From Bacteroidia bacterium (GTDB taxonomy: Bacteria > Bacteroidota > Bacteroidia > UKL13-3), in assembly GCA_014376805.1 (NCBI GenBank), contig JACMQU010000017.1, forward strand, positions 47,167-111,166: a stretch of DNA of 64,000 bases. Direction: 5' to 3'. Both the position numbers and the translations under genes were made by a program. The notes under the pieces are model-generated. The model saw only the letters and a list, made by a program, of their open reading frames with translations, made no database searches and was not told the origin of the DNA. This document shows, piece after piece, positions 1 to 9,876 of the stretch. The first letter of the stretch is position 1, and every line of letters starts with the position of its first letter.

Positions 1-392
1 GGTTCATTTCTTTTAATCCTGATTAAAATATAAAGCCTTAAAATATTGCTGATTTGTATTAAAATAAATGACAGGGGTATATAGCATAAATATGCCTTTA
101 AATTTGATCTGAACGCAAAGATAAAGCAAAGTACACTAATCCATACAGCTATACCATTGCATCCTTCCTTTATATTAACAATAACGCTCTCCTTATCCAT
201 AATCTTATAACCGGGTATATTTGTAATCGTTTGATAGGTAAGATCCGGAAACATAGCTATTGTTAACCTCGTTACACCAAGCGTAAAAGGGTCGGGCAGG
301 GGAGACCAGGTGTACAATATTGCCTGGTAAACTAGGTTAAAAACAATATAGGCAGCAGCAAAAAGAAGCAGAAATTTTAAAGGTTGTTGCAT
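1..392 (-). CDS. Exosortase/archaeosortase family-like membrane protein, C-terminus truncated by the window edge
   Basis: Not in the ORF track. Manual minus-strand translation from ATG at 392 is open for 130 codons: MQQPLKFLLLFAAAYIVFNLVYQAILYTWSPLPDPFTLGVTRLTIAMFPDLTYQTITNIPGYKIMDKESVIVNIKEGCNGIAVWISVLCFIFAFRSNLKAYLCYIPLSFILIQISNILRLYILIRIKRNE. The EGCNGI Cys motif followed by hydrophobic segments and a later Arg fits exosortases. Confidence 0.7.
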   Translation of the reverse strand, partial: MQQPLKFLLLFAAAYIVFNLVYQAILYTWSPLPDPFTLGVTRLTIAMFPDLTYQTITNIPGYKIMDKESVIVNIKEGCNGIAVWISVLCFIFAFRSNLKAYLCYIPLSFILIQISNILRLYILIRIKRNE

Positions 393-540
393 AAAGTTTT
401 TAATCCTTAACCGATTTAAATTTAATGTAATACCAGTTAAAATTAGTATAACCAACTGCTTTTAATACAGGAATAAAGAGTATGTGAACTTTTATTTTCA
501 TAGGGCAATTTATTAATAAATTTTACCTTAAGCGGTTAAT

Positions 541-1686
541 TTATGCATCTATAATTTTAAGCAGGGTTGTAGCAATATAAGTTATCATTTGCGCATTCAT
601 TTCTGTATGTATTGGTAAGGAGATTACGGCCTGACATAAATGAAAAGTTACAGGTAAATCGTTATCCTGTATCTCCGGATTTAAAAAAGCTTTTTGATGA
701 AACAATGGTATAGGATAGTAAACCATAGATGGAATACCAGCTTCTGCTAATTTTTTCCGCAATTCATCGCGGTTTAGCTTAAGTTCTTGATTTTTGGAAT
801 GTATCTGTAAGGTGTACTGATTAAATACATGGGTGGATTGTGTATTACGTTTTGGTAAACATAAAGCCGGATGATTACCTAATAAACGATCATACATATC
901 AGCCACTTCATTGCGGGCTTTTTCATAGCTTTTTAATTGCTTCAGTTTTGCCAGTAACACTGCTGCCTGTATAGTATCGAGCCTCGAGTTTACCCCTATA
1001 TAATCATGTATATAAGGAGAACTCTGGCCGTGGTTCGCTACCATTCTTATTTTTTTTGCCAGCTCATCATCATTGGTTAATAAAGCACCACCATCACCAA
1101 AACAACCTAAATTTTTTGATGGAAAGAAACTTGTTGTTCCAATAGTTCCTATACAACCTGCCCTTTTTTTCGTGTTGTTTTTAAAGGTGTATGTTGAACC
1201 TAGTGCTTGTGCCGTATCTTCTATTATATACAACTTATGCTTTGCAGCTATTGCTGTTACTTCATCCATATTTACGCATTGTCCGAATAAATGTACCGGC
1301 ACAATTGCTTTAGTTCTACCCGTAATTTTTTCTTCAATTAATGAAGTATCCATGTTGTAAGTATCTCTTTCCACATCTATCAATACCGGCTTCAAACCTA
1401 ATAAACAAATAACCTCTGCGGTGGCAGCATAAGTGAAGGCTGGCAGTATAATTTCATCACCTGGTTTCAAATTTAAAACCATCATAGCAATTTGCAAAGC
1501 ATCAGTACCATTTGCACAGGAGATCACATTTTTTACATTCAGATAAATAGCTAATGCTTCTTCAAATTGTTTAACCTGTGCACCTTTAATAAATGCAGCA
1601 TTATTAATTACCTCCTGAATGCCATTATCAACTTCTGCTTTTATTTTTTCATATTGACCTTTGAGATCAACCATTTGTATTTTCAT
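541..1686 (-). CDS. DegT/DnrJ/EryC1/StrS aminotransferase, WbpE/WlbC-like
   Basis: MVDLKGQY start, ANGTDALQIA, PAFTYAATAEV, PVHLFGQ, PSKNLGCFGDGGA (PLP lysine region); adjacent to WbpD- and WbpB-like genes. Confidence 0.85.
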   Translation of the reverse strand: MKIQMVDLKGQYEKIKAEVDNGIQEVINNAAFIKGAQVKQFEEALAIYLNVKNVISCANGTDALQIAMMVLNLKPGDEIILPAFTYAATAEVICLLGLKPVLIDVERDTYNMDTSLIEEKITGRTKAIVPVHLFGQCVNMDEVTAIAAKHKLYIIEDTAQALGSTYTFKNNTKKRAGCIGTIGTTSFFPSKNLGCFGDGGALLTNDDELAKKIRMVANHGQSSPYIHDYIGVNSRLDTIQAAVLLAKLKQLKSYEKARNEVADMYDRLLGNHPALCLPKRNTQSTHVFNQYTLQIHSKNQELKLNRDELRKKLAEAGIPSMVYYPIPLFHQKAFLNPEIQDNDLPVTFHLCQAVISLPIHTEMNAQMITYIATTLLKIIDA

Positions 1687-1816
1687 TTCATTTATTGATT
1701 TACCTTTTCCGGCCGGTTAGGCAAAGGTTCTTGTTTTAAGGCTGATAATGTTACCCGTTTTTTAAACCATACCCTAATAATTGGATTCAGTTTATAGGTA
1801 TTTTTTCTTTCAGGTG

Positions 1817-2392
1817 TTATTCAATTCTGGAAACTTTTTTATCCAGTAGCTGGTATTTCTGCGCAGACTCCAAACATACAGCAAAACCATTAGAATCAAA
1901 ATGAAGTCGATGGCCGTATTCCGATACCCAACCTGTTTGTTTAGCCGGATTACCGATGACCAATGCGTAGGCCGCTACTGCTTTGGTTACTACTGCACCT
2001 GCGCCAATAAAAGCATATTCCCCTATATTATTTCCACAAACTATGGTTGCATTAGCTCCTATGCTGGCACCTTTTCTTACAATAGTTTTTACAAAATGAT
2101 CTTTGCGGCTTATGGCACTGCGCGGGTTAAGAATGTTTGTAAATACCATAGAGGGACCAAGGAAAACATCATCTTCGCATGTTACTCCGGTATATATAGA
2201 AACATTGTTCTGAACCTTTATATTTGATCCTAATATAACATCAGGAGAGACTACCACATTCTGACCAATATTTGTATTAGCCCCTATTTTACTACCGGAC
2301 ATTATATGAGAAAAGTGCCAGATTTTAACGCCATCTCCAATCTCACACCCTTCCTCTATAATGGCTGTTTCATGTACGAAATATTTATCCAT
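1817..2392 (-). CDS. Hexapeptide-repeat N-acetyltransferase, WbpD/WlbB-like
   Basis: Left-handed beta-helix hexapeptide pattern (IGDGVKIWHFSHIMSGSKIGANTNIGQNV..., IGANATIVCGNNIGEYAFIGAGAVVTK). Confidence 0.85.
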   Translation of the reverse strand: MDKYFVHETAIIEEGCEIGDGVKIWHFSHIMSGSKIGANTNIGQNVVVSPDVILGSNIKVQNNVSIYTGVTCEDDVFLGPSMVFTNILNPRSAISRKDHFVKTIVRKGASIGANATIVCGNNIGEYAFIGAGAVVTKAVAAYALVIGNPAKQTGWVSEYGHRLHFDSNGFAVCLESAQKYQLLDKKVSRIE

Positions 2393-2492
2393 TGTTGTTT
2401 ACTGCTTATGTTAACATTTGTTGTAAAGTGATAATTGATATAGGTGAAATTATAAATTAATTACAACTAATAAACCAGTTAATTATTTAATA

Positions 2493-3605
2493 CTACGGCA
2501 ATTTATTTTTTAAATTTACTAAATCCCTTTGCTCATAAATTCTTTCAATAATATCTACAACCTTTAATCCTTCAGCCGCATTTGCGGTAGCTGTATCTGT
2601 ACCCTTTAACGTATTTACAACATTCTCTATTACATAATGGTGGTTGGCGGCACTACCTTTAAACGGTCCGTAATCATTTGGAGGATTCGTTTCAGCGAGT
2701 TCAGGCATCTGGTAGTTTTTAATATGACAATAAGTTACTTCATTCATATATTGTCCGCCAATTCTGAAACTGCCATTTGCTCCCAGCACAGTTATACTAC
2801 TTTCCATATTTGTATCCCACACCGATGTTGAAAAATTAATACAACCTAAACCACCGTTTAAAAATTCAAAATTAACTACGCCACTATCTTCAAACTCAGT
2901 ATTGTTGCTGTGGTTAAAATCCGCAAAAGTTGCTTTAATGTTTTTTATATCGCCAAATACCCAATACATTATATCTATAAAGTGACTGAATTGTGTAAAT
3001 AGGGTGCCGCCATCATATTTAAGAGAACCTTTCCAGTTTGTTTGTAAAGTATTTTTAACTGTTTCACCTAAAATATTACCTTCCTGTTTTTTTATTTCTT
3101 CAGGTTTATAATAGTGCGCATCCCTGTTCCAAAAGCAATTGATCTGAACCATAAATACCGGGCCTGTTTTTCCGATACTTACTATTTCTTTCATCCATTT
3201 AACGGGTGGACTATACCGGTTTTGCTTCACTACAAAAACTTGTTTATTAACTTGCTGCGATTTTATTATTACCTGTTCACATTCTGATTTAACAAGACCC
3301 ATAGGCTTTTCAATAACCACATGGTAACCTGCATCAAGCACTTTTAACGCATAAGCACAATGATAGCCATTAGGAATTGCAAGAGTAACAACATCGGCAA
3401 AAACAGGTGTATCTAAAAACTGATCAATACTTTTAAAAAATTTCGCTCCAACAGGAAAAAGTGCATGATTTACCACCTCCGCATTAATATCTACAACTGC
3501 CACTACACTTGCCCCCGGATATTCATTCGCTATGGTTGCATGTCTTTTACCGATATGACCAAATCCAATAATAACAAATTTTATTTTATCCTCGTTAATT
3601 AGCAT
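2493..3605 (-). CDS. Gfo/Idh/MocA oxidoreductase, WbpB/WlbA-like
   Basis: N-terminal Rossmann motif FVIIGFGHIGKRHA, VIEKPMG signature, gene context. Confidence 0.85.
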   Translation of the reverse strand: MLINEDKIKFVIIGFGHIGKRHATIANEYPGASVVAVVDINAEVVNHALFPVGAKFFKSIDQFLDTPVFADVVTLAIPNGYHCAYALKVLDAGYHVVIEKPMGLVKSECEQVIIKSQQVNKQVFVVKQNRYSPPVKWMKEIVSIGKTGPVFMVQINCFWNRDAHYYKPEEIKKQEGNILGETVKNTLQTNWKGSLKYDGGTLFTQFSHFIDIMYWVFGDIKNIKATFADFNHSNNTEFEDSGVVNFEFLNGGLGCINFSTSVWDTNMESSITVLGANGSFRIGGQYMNEVTYCHIKNYQMPELAETNPPNDYGPFKGSAANHHYVIENVVNTLKGTDTATANAAEGLKVVDIIERIYEQRDLVNLKNKLP

Positions 3606-3732
3606 GTTTTAAAATTATAGGGTTAGAGCATCCCTTTTTTGTGAGCAAATGGAAAGTCTGACAAGCGAATTTAATATCATATATGTGTTTAAAAACGGCT
3701 AATTTAGTGTAAACTTTACAAGCGGTATAAAT

Positions 3733-3762
3733 AAAAAAACCGGTCTCGCCGGAGCCGGTTTT
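3733..3762 (-). terminator. Rho-independent terminator between the 3803-4933 gene and the WbpB-like gene
   Basis: On the minus strand AACCGG-CTC-CGGC-GAG-A-CCGGTTTTTTTAT: 6-bp GC-rich stem, one bulge, 3-bp inner stem, then a T tract. The plus strand also carries a short T run, so it may be bidirectional. Confidence 0.75.
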
Positions 3763-3802
3763 ATCAGAATAGAAATACACTACATTTTATTCAGTTTAGG
3801 TG

Positions 3803-4933
3803 TTAGTTAAAAAGTGTTTTCATTTTTTCAGTTACACGCTTCAAATCATCCATTGTTAAATTTGATCCGGAAGGTAAGCATAAACCATTTTCAAAAAGTT
3901 TTTCTGCTGTACCATCTCCATAAAAAGGATATTTCTCAAAAACCGGCTGCAAATGCATTGGTTTCCATAGTGGCCGACTTTCAATGTTTTCGGTTTCAAG
4001 GGCCAGGCGTATATCTTCTCTGCTTATACCGTTTGTTTTCTTTGGATCAACCAAAATACAGGAAAGCCATCTGTTACTAAAAAAGCCTTCAGGTTCTTTA
4101 ACAAACTGAATAGGTAAATCTGCCAGTTGCTGCTCATAATAGGCATGATTGAATCTGCGTTGTTTAACCCTGTCGTTAAGAACAGTCATTTGTCCTCTGC
4201 CTATAGCGGCACACACATTGCTCATACGGTAATTATAGCCAATGTGCGAGTGCTGGTAATGCGGAGCAGCATCTCTGGCCTGTGTTGCTAAAAAGCGGGC
4301 TTGTTTAATATAGTTTTCATTTTCAGAAATCAATGCACCACCGCCACTTGTGGTAATTATTTTATTACCATTAAATGAAAGTATTCCTAAATCACCAAAA
4401 GTTCCGCATGCTTTCTCATTTATTTTTGATCCTAATCCTTCGGCGGCATCTTCAATTACGGCAATATCAAATTCGTGGGCAATGGCCATTATTTCTTTCA
4501 TTTGAGCTGGCATGCCATACAAATGAACAGGAATGATTGCTTTAGGTTTTCTGCCTTTAGAAATCCTGTCTTCAATAGCAATCCTCAGGTACTTCGAACT
4601 CATATTCCAGGTGTCAGTTTCAGAATCAACAAATATGGGAATTGCACCCTGGTAGACTATTGGATTTGCTGATGCTGAAAAAGTAAAACTCTGACACAAT
4701 ACCTCGTCATCACGTTCTACACCTAACAAGATTAGCGACAAATGTATAGCAGCAGTTCCTGCACTTAAAGCAGCAGCATTTTTTGAGCCGGTAAAGTCAC
4801 ATAAGTCTTTTTCAAAACCATCAACATGGGGCCCTAATGGAGCTATCCAATTGGTGTCGAATGCCTCTTTAACATATTCAAATTCTTTGCCTCCCATATG
4901 GGGAGATGAAAGCCAGATTTTCGGTTTAGTCAT
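3803..4933 (-). CDS. DegT/DnrJ/EryC1 aminotransferase, PglE-like
   Basis: KIWLSSPHMGGKEFEYVKEAFDTNWIAPLGPHVDGFE, SAGTAAIHL, SFNGNKIITTSGGG (PLP lysine); followed by a PglD-like gene. Confidence 0.82.
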   Translation of the reverse strand: MTKPKIWLSSPHMGGKEFEYVKEAFDTNWIAPLGPHVDGFEKDLCDFTGSKNAAALSAGTAAIHLSLILLGVERDDEVLCQSFTFSASANPIVYQGAIPIFVDSETDTWNMSSKYLRIAIEDRISKGRKPKAIIPVHLYGMPAQMKEIMAIAHEFDIAVIEDAAEGLGSKINEKACGTFGDLGILSFNGNKIITTSGGGALISENENYIKQARFLATQARDAAPHYQHSHIGYNYRMSNVCAAIGRGQMTVLNDRVKQRRFNHAYYEQQLADLPIQFVKEPEGFFSNRWLSCILVDPKKTNGISREDIRLALETENIESRPLWKPMHLQPVFEKYPFYGDGTAEKLFENGLCLPSGSNLTMDDLKRVTEKMKTLFN

Positions 4934-4938
4934 TAATA

Positions 4939-5553
4939 TTATTTTATACTGTTTTTTATAATTTTTGCAGGAACGCCAACAGCGGTGGAGTAATCAGGGA
5001 TATCGTTTATAACAACAGCACCTGCTCCTATGTTACAAAATTTTCCAATGTTTATATTTGGCAAAATTACAGCACCACTGCCAATAAAACACCCTTCTCC
5101 AATTTTTACATTACCGGATACATGAACGCCGGCCATTATGGAAACATAATCTTCAACAATAGTATCGTGTCCAATAGTGGAGTAAATATTAATGATTACA
5201 TGATTTCCAATCAACACATTTACGGTTAAAATTACACCGGCACAAATGATATTGCCAATACCTAATTTATTTGATTTGTTTATTTTTGAAGAAGGATGTA
5301 TAATATTAAAAAATTGTATCTGATTATCCAGATTACTGATTTTTTTTCTTATTGCCGGATCAGCTATAGCGATCACACAACTGGAGTTTTTTTCAAGTTC
5401 TTTCCTTACGGGCAGCTCTTCAAATAAATGTTCTCGTTTAAAATCATCGATAAAGCCAAGTACGTTAAACTTTTTATCTTCTATATCTGAAATTAACCAA
5501 AGCGTTTCTTTCCCCATTCCGCCCGCACCATAAATCCAGATAGTATTAATCAT
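4939..5553 (-). CDS. NeuD/PglD-family sugar O/N-acyltransferase
   Basis: N-terminal IWIYGAGGMGKE nucleotide-sugar domain plus hexapeptide repeats (IGEGCFIGSGAVILPNINIGKFCNIGAGAVV, VGVPAKII). Confidence 0.82.
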   Translation of the reverse strand: MINTIWIYGAGGMGKETLWLISDIEDKKFNVLGFIDDFKREHLFEELPVRKELEKNSSCVIAIADPAIRKKISNLDNQIQFFNIIHPSSKINKSNKLGIGNIICAGVILTVNVLIGNHVIINIYSTIGHDTIVEDYVSIMAGVHVSGNVKIGEGCFIGSGAVILPNINIGKFCNIGAGAVVINDIPDYSTAVGVPAKIIKNSIK

Positions 5554-5569
5554 TAAGCAAATAAATGAT

Positions 5570-7417
5570 TTATTTCCTTACCCATTTGTTATACCAGTTA
5601 ATAAATATCTGAAACCGGATTAAATACTCCAGGTTAGATTTTAACTGCGGTTGGTTTTTTATACGCTTAATAAATTGATAAATTTCTTCATTAATTGGTC
5701 TAAATGTCTCCAGGTATTCATCTATAACCGATATAAAATCATTATCCTGAATCCAGTCTCTGAGCGGAGGTGTAAAGCCCTGTTTTTTTCTGTGAATTAT
5801 TCCCGATGGAATATTCGGAAGATTATTTTCAAAATATTCTTTAAGTAGAATTTTATTATTATTTATACTGCATTTTAATTCAGTGGGTATTCTTAAACTA
5901 AATTCAATTAACCGGTAATCTAAAAATGGACTTCTCACTTCAATAGAATTATACATGCTGGCTTTATCTACTTTGGTAAGGTATTTATCTGCTAAAGAAT
6001 AATATAATAAATCAAACATTCTAAGTCCTTCAGATAAATTGTTATTGGTAAGGTCTAAACATTCTTTAAGCCTTTCACTTGACCATTTTTTAAAACTCTC
6101 TGAAATATATCTTTCGTTGTCTAAAAAATCACTTATAAAATTTTCGTTTTTTAATAAGGAGAGTTTTAGTGCTTCTTTAACAGGCCTTAATTTGGAGCTG
6201 TTTTGTTTGTTTAAAATGTTGAGAAATGTTTTACGTAAAAAAGCCGGGATTAACCTCACCCGATCTATTATTATAGCTCTGCTGTAAGGTTCATAACCCC
6301 CAAATATTTCATCCCCTCCATCTCCGCTTTGCACTACAGTAACGTGCTTTTTAGCCATTTTAGAAACATACATAGTTGGATACCCTGAATAATCTCCAAA
6401 GGGTTCATCATATACGAATGCATAATTTTCCTGATTCTCTTTCCAGTCATATTTATGATAATATTCATGGTGATGAGTTACATTTTTCAATTCATTAGCT
6501 GCCATGTTTATGTATGACGTTTCATCAAATCTGCCTTCAAAACCTACTGAAAAAGTATGAAAATGTTTTATGTCATATTGCTTTAATATTCCATAAACAA
6601 TGCCAGTGCTGTCAATGCCTCCGCTTAAAAAAGAACCAACAGGCACATCACTTCTCATTCTTAATTTTATGGAATCTTTAAATAAATAATCAAGTTCCGC
6701 TGTTAGTGTTTTTTTATCGTAATTTACTTTCTGAATTTCCGGTTTAAAATACCTGTATGTTTTATATTCACCTTTGTTTAAATCAAAAAGCAGGTTATAA
6801 CTAGAATTTAGTTTAGACACATTATTAAAAATAGTTAATGGCGATGGAATAAAGCCACATGAAAAGTATAATTCTACTGCCTCGGCACATATATTACTCT
6901 TTATATTTATATTTAATTCCGCATGCTGCAAGATGCCCTTTAATTCAGAACTAAAAATGAAAATACCGTCTTTAAAATAATAGTAAAATGGTTTTACTCC
7001 TAAACGATCTCTTGAACAAAACAACACTTGTGTTTGAGGGTTATAAATACAAAAAGCCCACATTCCATTAAACTGGTTAACACAATCTTCTCCCCAGTAA
7101 TCATAAGCAGCTAAAATTACTTCTGTATCACACTGCGTATAAAATATATAACCTTGCTTTTTTAAAGTTTCTCTAACTTCAATATAGTTATATATTTCTC
7201 CATTAAAAACCATTACGTATGAGCTGCCTTTACACTTATAATGAAACGGTTGATTTCCAGCATCTGTTGTATCAATAATAGACAGTCTTACATGACCAAA
7301 AGTAAGTTTATCGGTGCTCCAAACGCTTTGGTTATCAGGCCCCCTATGAATAATCTCCGTATTCATGGCTACTGCTAACTTTTCGTTTTTAAAATTAAAT
7401 CCGTTTATCCCGCACAT
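5570..7417 (-). CDS. Asparagine synthetase (glutamine-hydrolysing)-like amidotransferase, paralog 1
   Basis: MCGINGF with Cys2, RGPDNQ, FNGEIYNY, SGGIDSTGI PP-loop, SGDGGDEIFGGY. Confidence 0.92.
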   Translation of the reverse strand: MCGINGFNFKNEKLAVAMNTEIIHRGPDNQSVWSTDKLTFGHVRLSIIDTTDAGNQPFHYKCKGSSYVMVFNGEIYNYIEVRETLKKQGYIFYTQCDTEVILAAYDYWGEDCVNQFNGMWAFCIYNPQTQVLFCSRDRLGVKPFYYYFKDGIFIFSSELKGILQHAELNINIKSNICAEAVELYFSCGFIPSPLTIFNNVSKLNSSYNLLFDLNKGEYKTYRYFKPEIQKVNYDKKTLTAELDYLFKDSIKLRMRSDVPVGSFLSGGIDSTGIVYGILKQYDIKHFHTFSVGFEGRFDETSYINMAANELKNVTHHHEYYHKYDWKENQENYAFVYDEPFGDYSGYPTMYVSKMAKKHVTVVQSGDGGDEIFGGYEPYSRAIIIDRVRLIPAFLRKTFLNILNKQNSSKLRPVKEALKLSLLKNENFISDFLDNERYISESFKKWSSERLKECLDLTNNNLSEGLRMFDLLYYSLADKYLTKVDKASMYNSIEVRSPFLDYRLIEFSLRIPTELKCSINNNKILLKEYFENNLPNIPSGIIHRKKQGFTPPLRDWIQDNDFISVIDEYLETFRPINEEIYQFIKRIKNQPQLKSNLEYLIRFQIFINWYNKWVRK

Positions 7418-7504
7418 ATTAATATTGGTAGTAAAATTCGAATCTCATAATATATTCTTAATAATAATAATAAATTATGAAAATTAATTATTATTTAATA
7501 TTAT

Positions 7505-8581
7505 TTAAAATTTTCCATTAAAACTTCTTAAAAGTTCAGACTCTTTCATTAAAACAGGTAATGAATCTACATCTCTTAAGAAGATCAGATCTTTTTCAAA
7601 TTCATATAAAATAAAGTCCTTTTTAAAAGTAGTGTCATTGTCTAATAATCTAATGGTATCCTCCGCAAAATTAGCTCCACCCGCTGCAAAACATTGTGTA
7701 AATGCTACATGTCTCACATTTATTTCTGTTATATATGGTTTTTTATTTTCATCCTCTTTAAAATCTACCGTATAAAAGCCATGTTGTTTAGCACCTGTAT
7801 GGGCAAATAAATGATCCATTGCCTTCTTCGCTTCAGCAAACAATTCAGGTTCATTCAATAATCGTCCGAAAGATGTATTACCTGTAATACCTGAAGGAGC
7901 TACTTTAGACATGATGTAGTTCACTCTTTCTCCACAGGCGGATCGTAGCAGTTTACCTTCATAATATAACAGTTTACAAGCAAGATTCCTTCCGGGTAAA
8001 AATTTGCTGGCTAAAAATTCTTTTACCCCGGGGTTAATTTGAATCCAGTTTTTCAGGGCATCTTCACTCTCTACTTTTAAAGAACCTAAACCGCTTGTAC
8101 CTGAGGTGCTTCTTACCCAAAAAGGGAAATTCAATGTATCATATACATTTCTTAAATCTTTATCATCGCTGTTAAATGAAACTGATAAAGGGACTATATC
8201 AAGTTCCTTCAGGATATTTGTCATTTTGGCTTTATCAACCAATAATTCAGCCATGCTTAAATCCGGTAATAGTACCTTACATGGCAAATCATGTGTTTGC
8301 ATTCTTTTGCTCCATTCCATTACCTCCAACTCTGGTAAGATAACGGCAATTTCGATCTGATTTTCTTTGATGATTTTTTCAATTTCTTCCCAATAATTTT
8401 TATCGGTAGCCCTCGGTACTATATAAGATTTATTGTATAACTCTGTTTGATATAAACCAATTGATAAAGGATTGATATCGGTTGCAATTATTTCGAAACG
8501 TTTATAAAAGCTGTATTTTTTTAATGCAATGGCAAAACTGCGTGGAGTAGGCCCACCCACACCGGTAATTAATATTTTCAT
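7505..8581 (-). CDS. ATP-grasp protein (carbamoyl-phosphate-synthase-like fold)
   Basis: MKILITGVGGPTPRSFAIAL N-terminus, FPFWVRSTSGTSGLGSLKV, YITEINVRHVAFTQ ATP-grasp C-terminal motif. Confidence 0.75.
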   Translation of the reverse strand: MKILITGVGGPTPRSFAIALKKYSFYKRFEIIATDINPLSIGLYQTELYNKSYIVPRATDKNYWEEIEKIIKENQIEIAVILPELEVMEWSKRMQTHDLPCKVLLPDLSMAELLVDKAKMTNILKELDIVPLSVSFNSDDKDLRNVYDTLNFPFWVRSTSGTSGLGSLKVESEDALKNWIQINPGVKEFLASKFLPGRNLACKLLYYEGKLLRSACGERVNYIMSKVAPSGITGNTSFGRLLNEPELFAEAKKAMDHLFAHTGAKQHGFYTVDFKEDENKKPYITEINVRHVAFTQCFAAGGANFAEDTIRLLDNDTTFKKDFILYEFEKDLIFLRDVDSLPVLMKESELLRSFNGKF

Positions 8582-8863
8582 TTTTCGTAAGTTTAATTTT
8601 AGTTAAATTTTTTCTCACTAATCAGAAGCTAGATAGCCCGTAAAAACTTTAATTACGGATGCCATTAATTCTTTTAATAGTAGGATTAAAACTCAATTTT
8701 AATAGAGTTGGTAAATAAACGTTATAATTATACAAGTGGCTAATTAGTCTAATAATAAAACATTAATTTTATAGTTTAGTTTTCTATTGTTTTTAATTTT
8801 ATACAGCTAAGTAATATTTTTTACACACTTAGACTTTTATAGAACATATCGCCCAAAATATAC

Positions 8864-9874
8864 TTATGCCTTCAGATAAGATTCAAGAACTGGTTTCAAA
8901 CCTTTTTTTACGGGTAATTGCCATAATAGCTTACACCAATCATGGTTCCCCTCAATTAATTCTGCTCCATTATTGGTGATAGCTATATCCCAACCGATAG
9001 ATTTGTTGGATACGTTTTTTAAAGCAGCTTGTTTAATCATTTTTATGGTCTCTGGCCAGAATGGCACTTCAAACCCAACTATTTCTATACCTGTAACCGG
9101 ATGAAAATATTCGTCTTTTTTAGTAATATCGCTATATACGCCTGGCCCGGTTACCTTACCACTTATTTCATCTATAGGAGCAGCAATATTGCCAGCGGCC
9201 ATATTATCTATGGGTGAATTTATAGTGATTCTTAACCTGCATCCTAATATATCTACTTCATTCTTTTTATTTATCTGGGTGATTATCCGGATTGTATTTA
9301 AGCCAGAAGGAGAGAGTTCCATTAGCTTGCTGTGTTGCACCACAAACTCTTCTACAAAATCATTCGAGGTTTCCAGTAATCGGGCAACTAAGGTGTCCGC
9401 ATTTAACTCATTGCTTTTTCTCACTTCAATACCATTACCGCATTGCCCCCGCGAGTCTTTAAGTACAATCTTACCGGAGGTATTGGATAACATTCTATCA
9501 CCGGTTTTTTTATCTTTTTGTAAATCATTCAATGATGCAAATGAATGTTTTACAAAAGTTCCGTACTCCTTTAAAAATGTAAGTTTATCCTCCAGTACAC
9601 TCCTGGTCTCCTTCGGATTCATCTTTAATTGAAACTCATACATATAACCTGTTCCGGCATAAGTTAGTTTTTCCTTTTCAGAAATTTCATAAAAGCGAAA
9701 GTTAAAATATTCCAGTAATGATATGTTGTAAGTTATGCTGGAGCGCACCATATCCAGCCAAATACTTGCTTTAGATTTCTTGGTGGTGTTGCTGGCAAAA
9801 GTTAGAAACTTATTTAATTTAGATTTATCAAGTTCTTTAAAATAGTAAGCTAAATATAATATACGTTTGATCAT
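8864..9874 (-). CDS. Sugar-transfer-associated ATP-grasp-like protein
   Basis: KIVLKDSRGQCGNGIEV, LNTIRIITQ, NMAAGNIAAPID, IGWDIAITNNGAELIEGNHDW; adjacent to the sugar transferase gene. Confidence 0.75.
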   Translation of the reverse strand: MIKRILYLAYYFKELDKSKLNKFLTFASNTTKKSKASIWLDMVRSSITYNISLLEYFNFRFYEISEKEKLTYAGTGYMYEFQLKMNPKETRSVLEDKLTFLKEYGTFVKHSFASLNDLQKDKKTGDRMLSNTSGKIVLKDSRGQCGNGIEVRKSNELNADTLVARLLETSNDFVEEFVVQHSKLMELSPSGLNTIRIITQINKKNEVDILGCRLRITINSPIDNMAAGNIAAPIDEISGKVTGPGVYSDITKKDEYFHPVTGIEIVGFEVPFWPETIKMIKQAALKNVSNKSIGWDIAITNNGAELIEGNHDWCKLLWQLPVKKGLKPVLESYLKA

Positions 9875-9876
9875 AA

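Noticed and set aside
400-501. 33-aa minus-strand ORF (MKIKVHILFIPVLKAVGYTNFNWYYIKFKSVKD) between the exosortase-like and WbpE-like genes
   Set aside because: Too short and without recognisable features; could be a small protein but not supportable from this sequence alone.
1073-1360. Plus-strand ORF of 95 aa opposite the WbpE-like gene, and many similar antisense ORFs (e.g. 1901-2227, 9189-9632, 10169-10549, 39819-40181, 59919-60374)
   Set aside because: Each lies opposite a well-supported protein-coding gene, has no recognisable motif and is best explained by chance openness of the antisense frame.
1690-1810. Coding-looking minus-strand stretch ITPERKNTYKLNPIIRVWFKKRVTLSALKQEPLPNRPEKVNQ between the WbpD- and WbpE-like genes
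   Set aside because: No start codon and no recognisable family; possibly a relict, but the evidence is weak.
3595-3780. 61-aa minus-strand ORF upstream of the WbpB-like gene
   Set aside because: Spans the terminator hairpin, has no domain resemblance and sits in the gap between transcription units.
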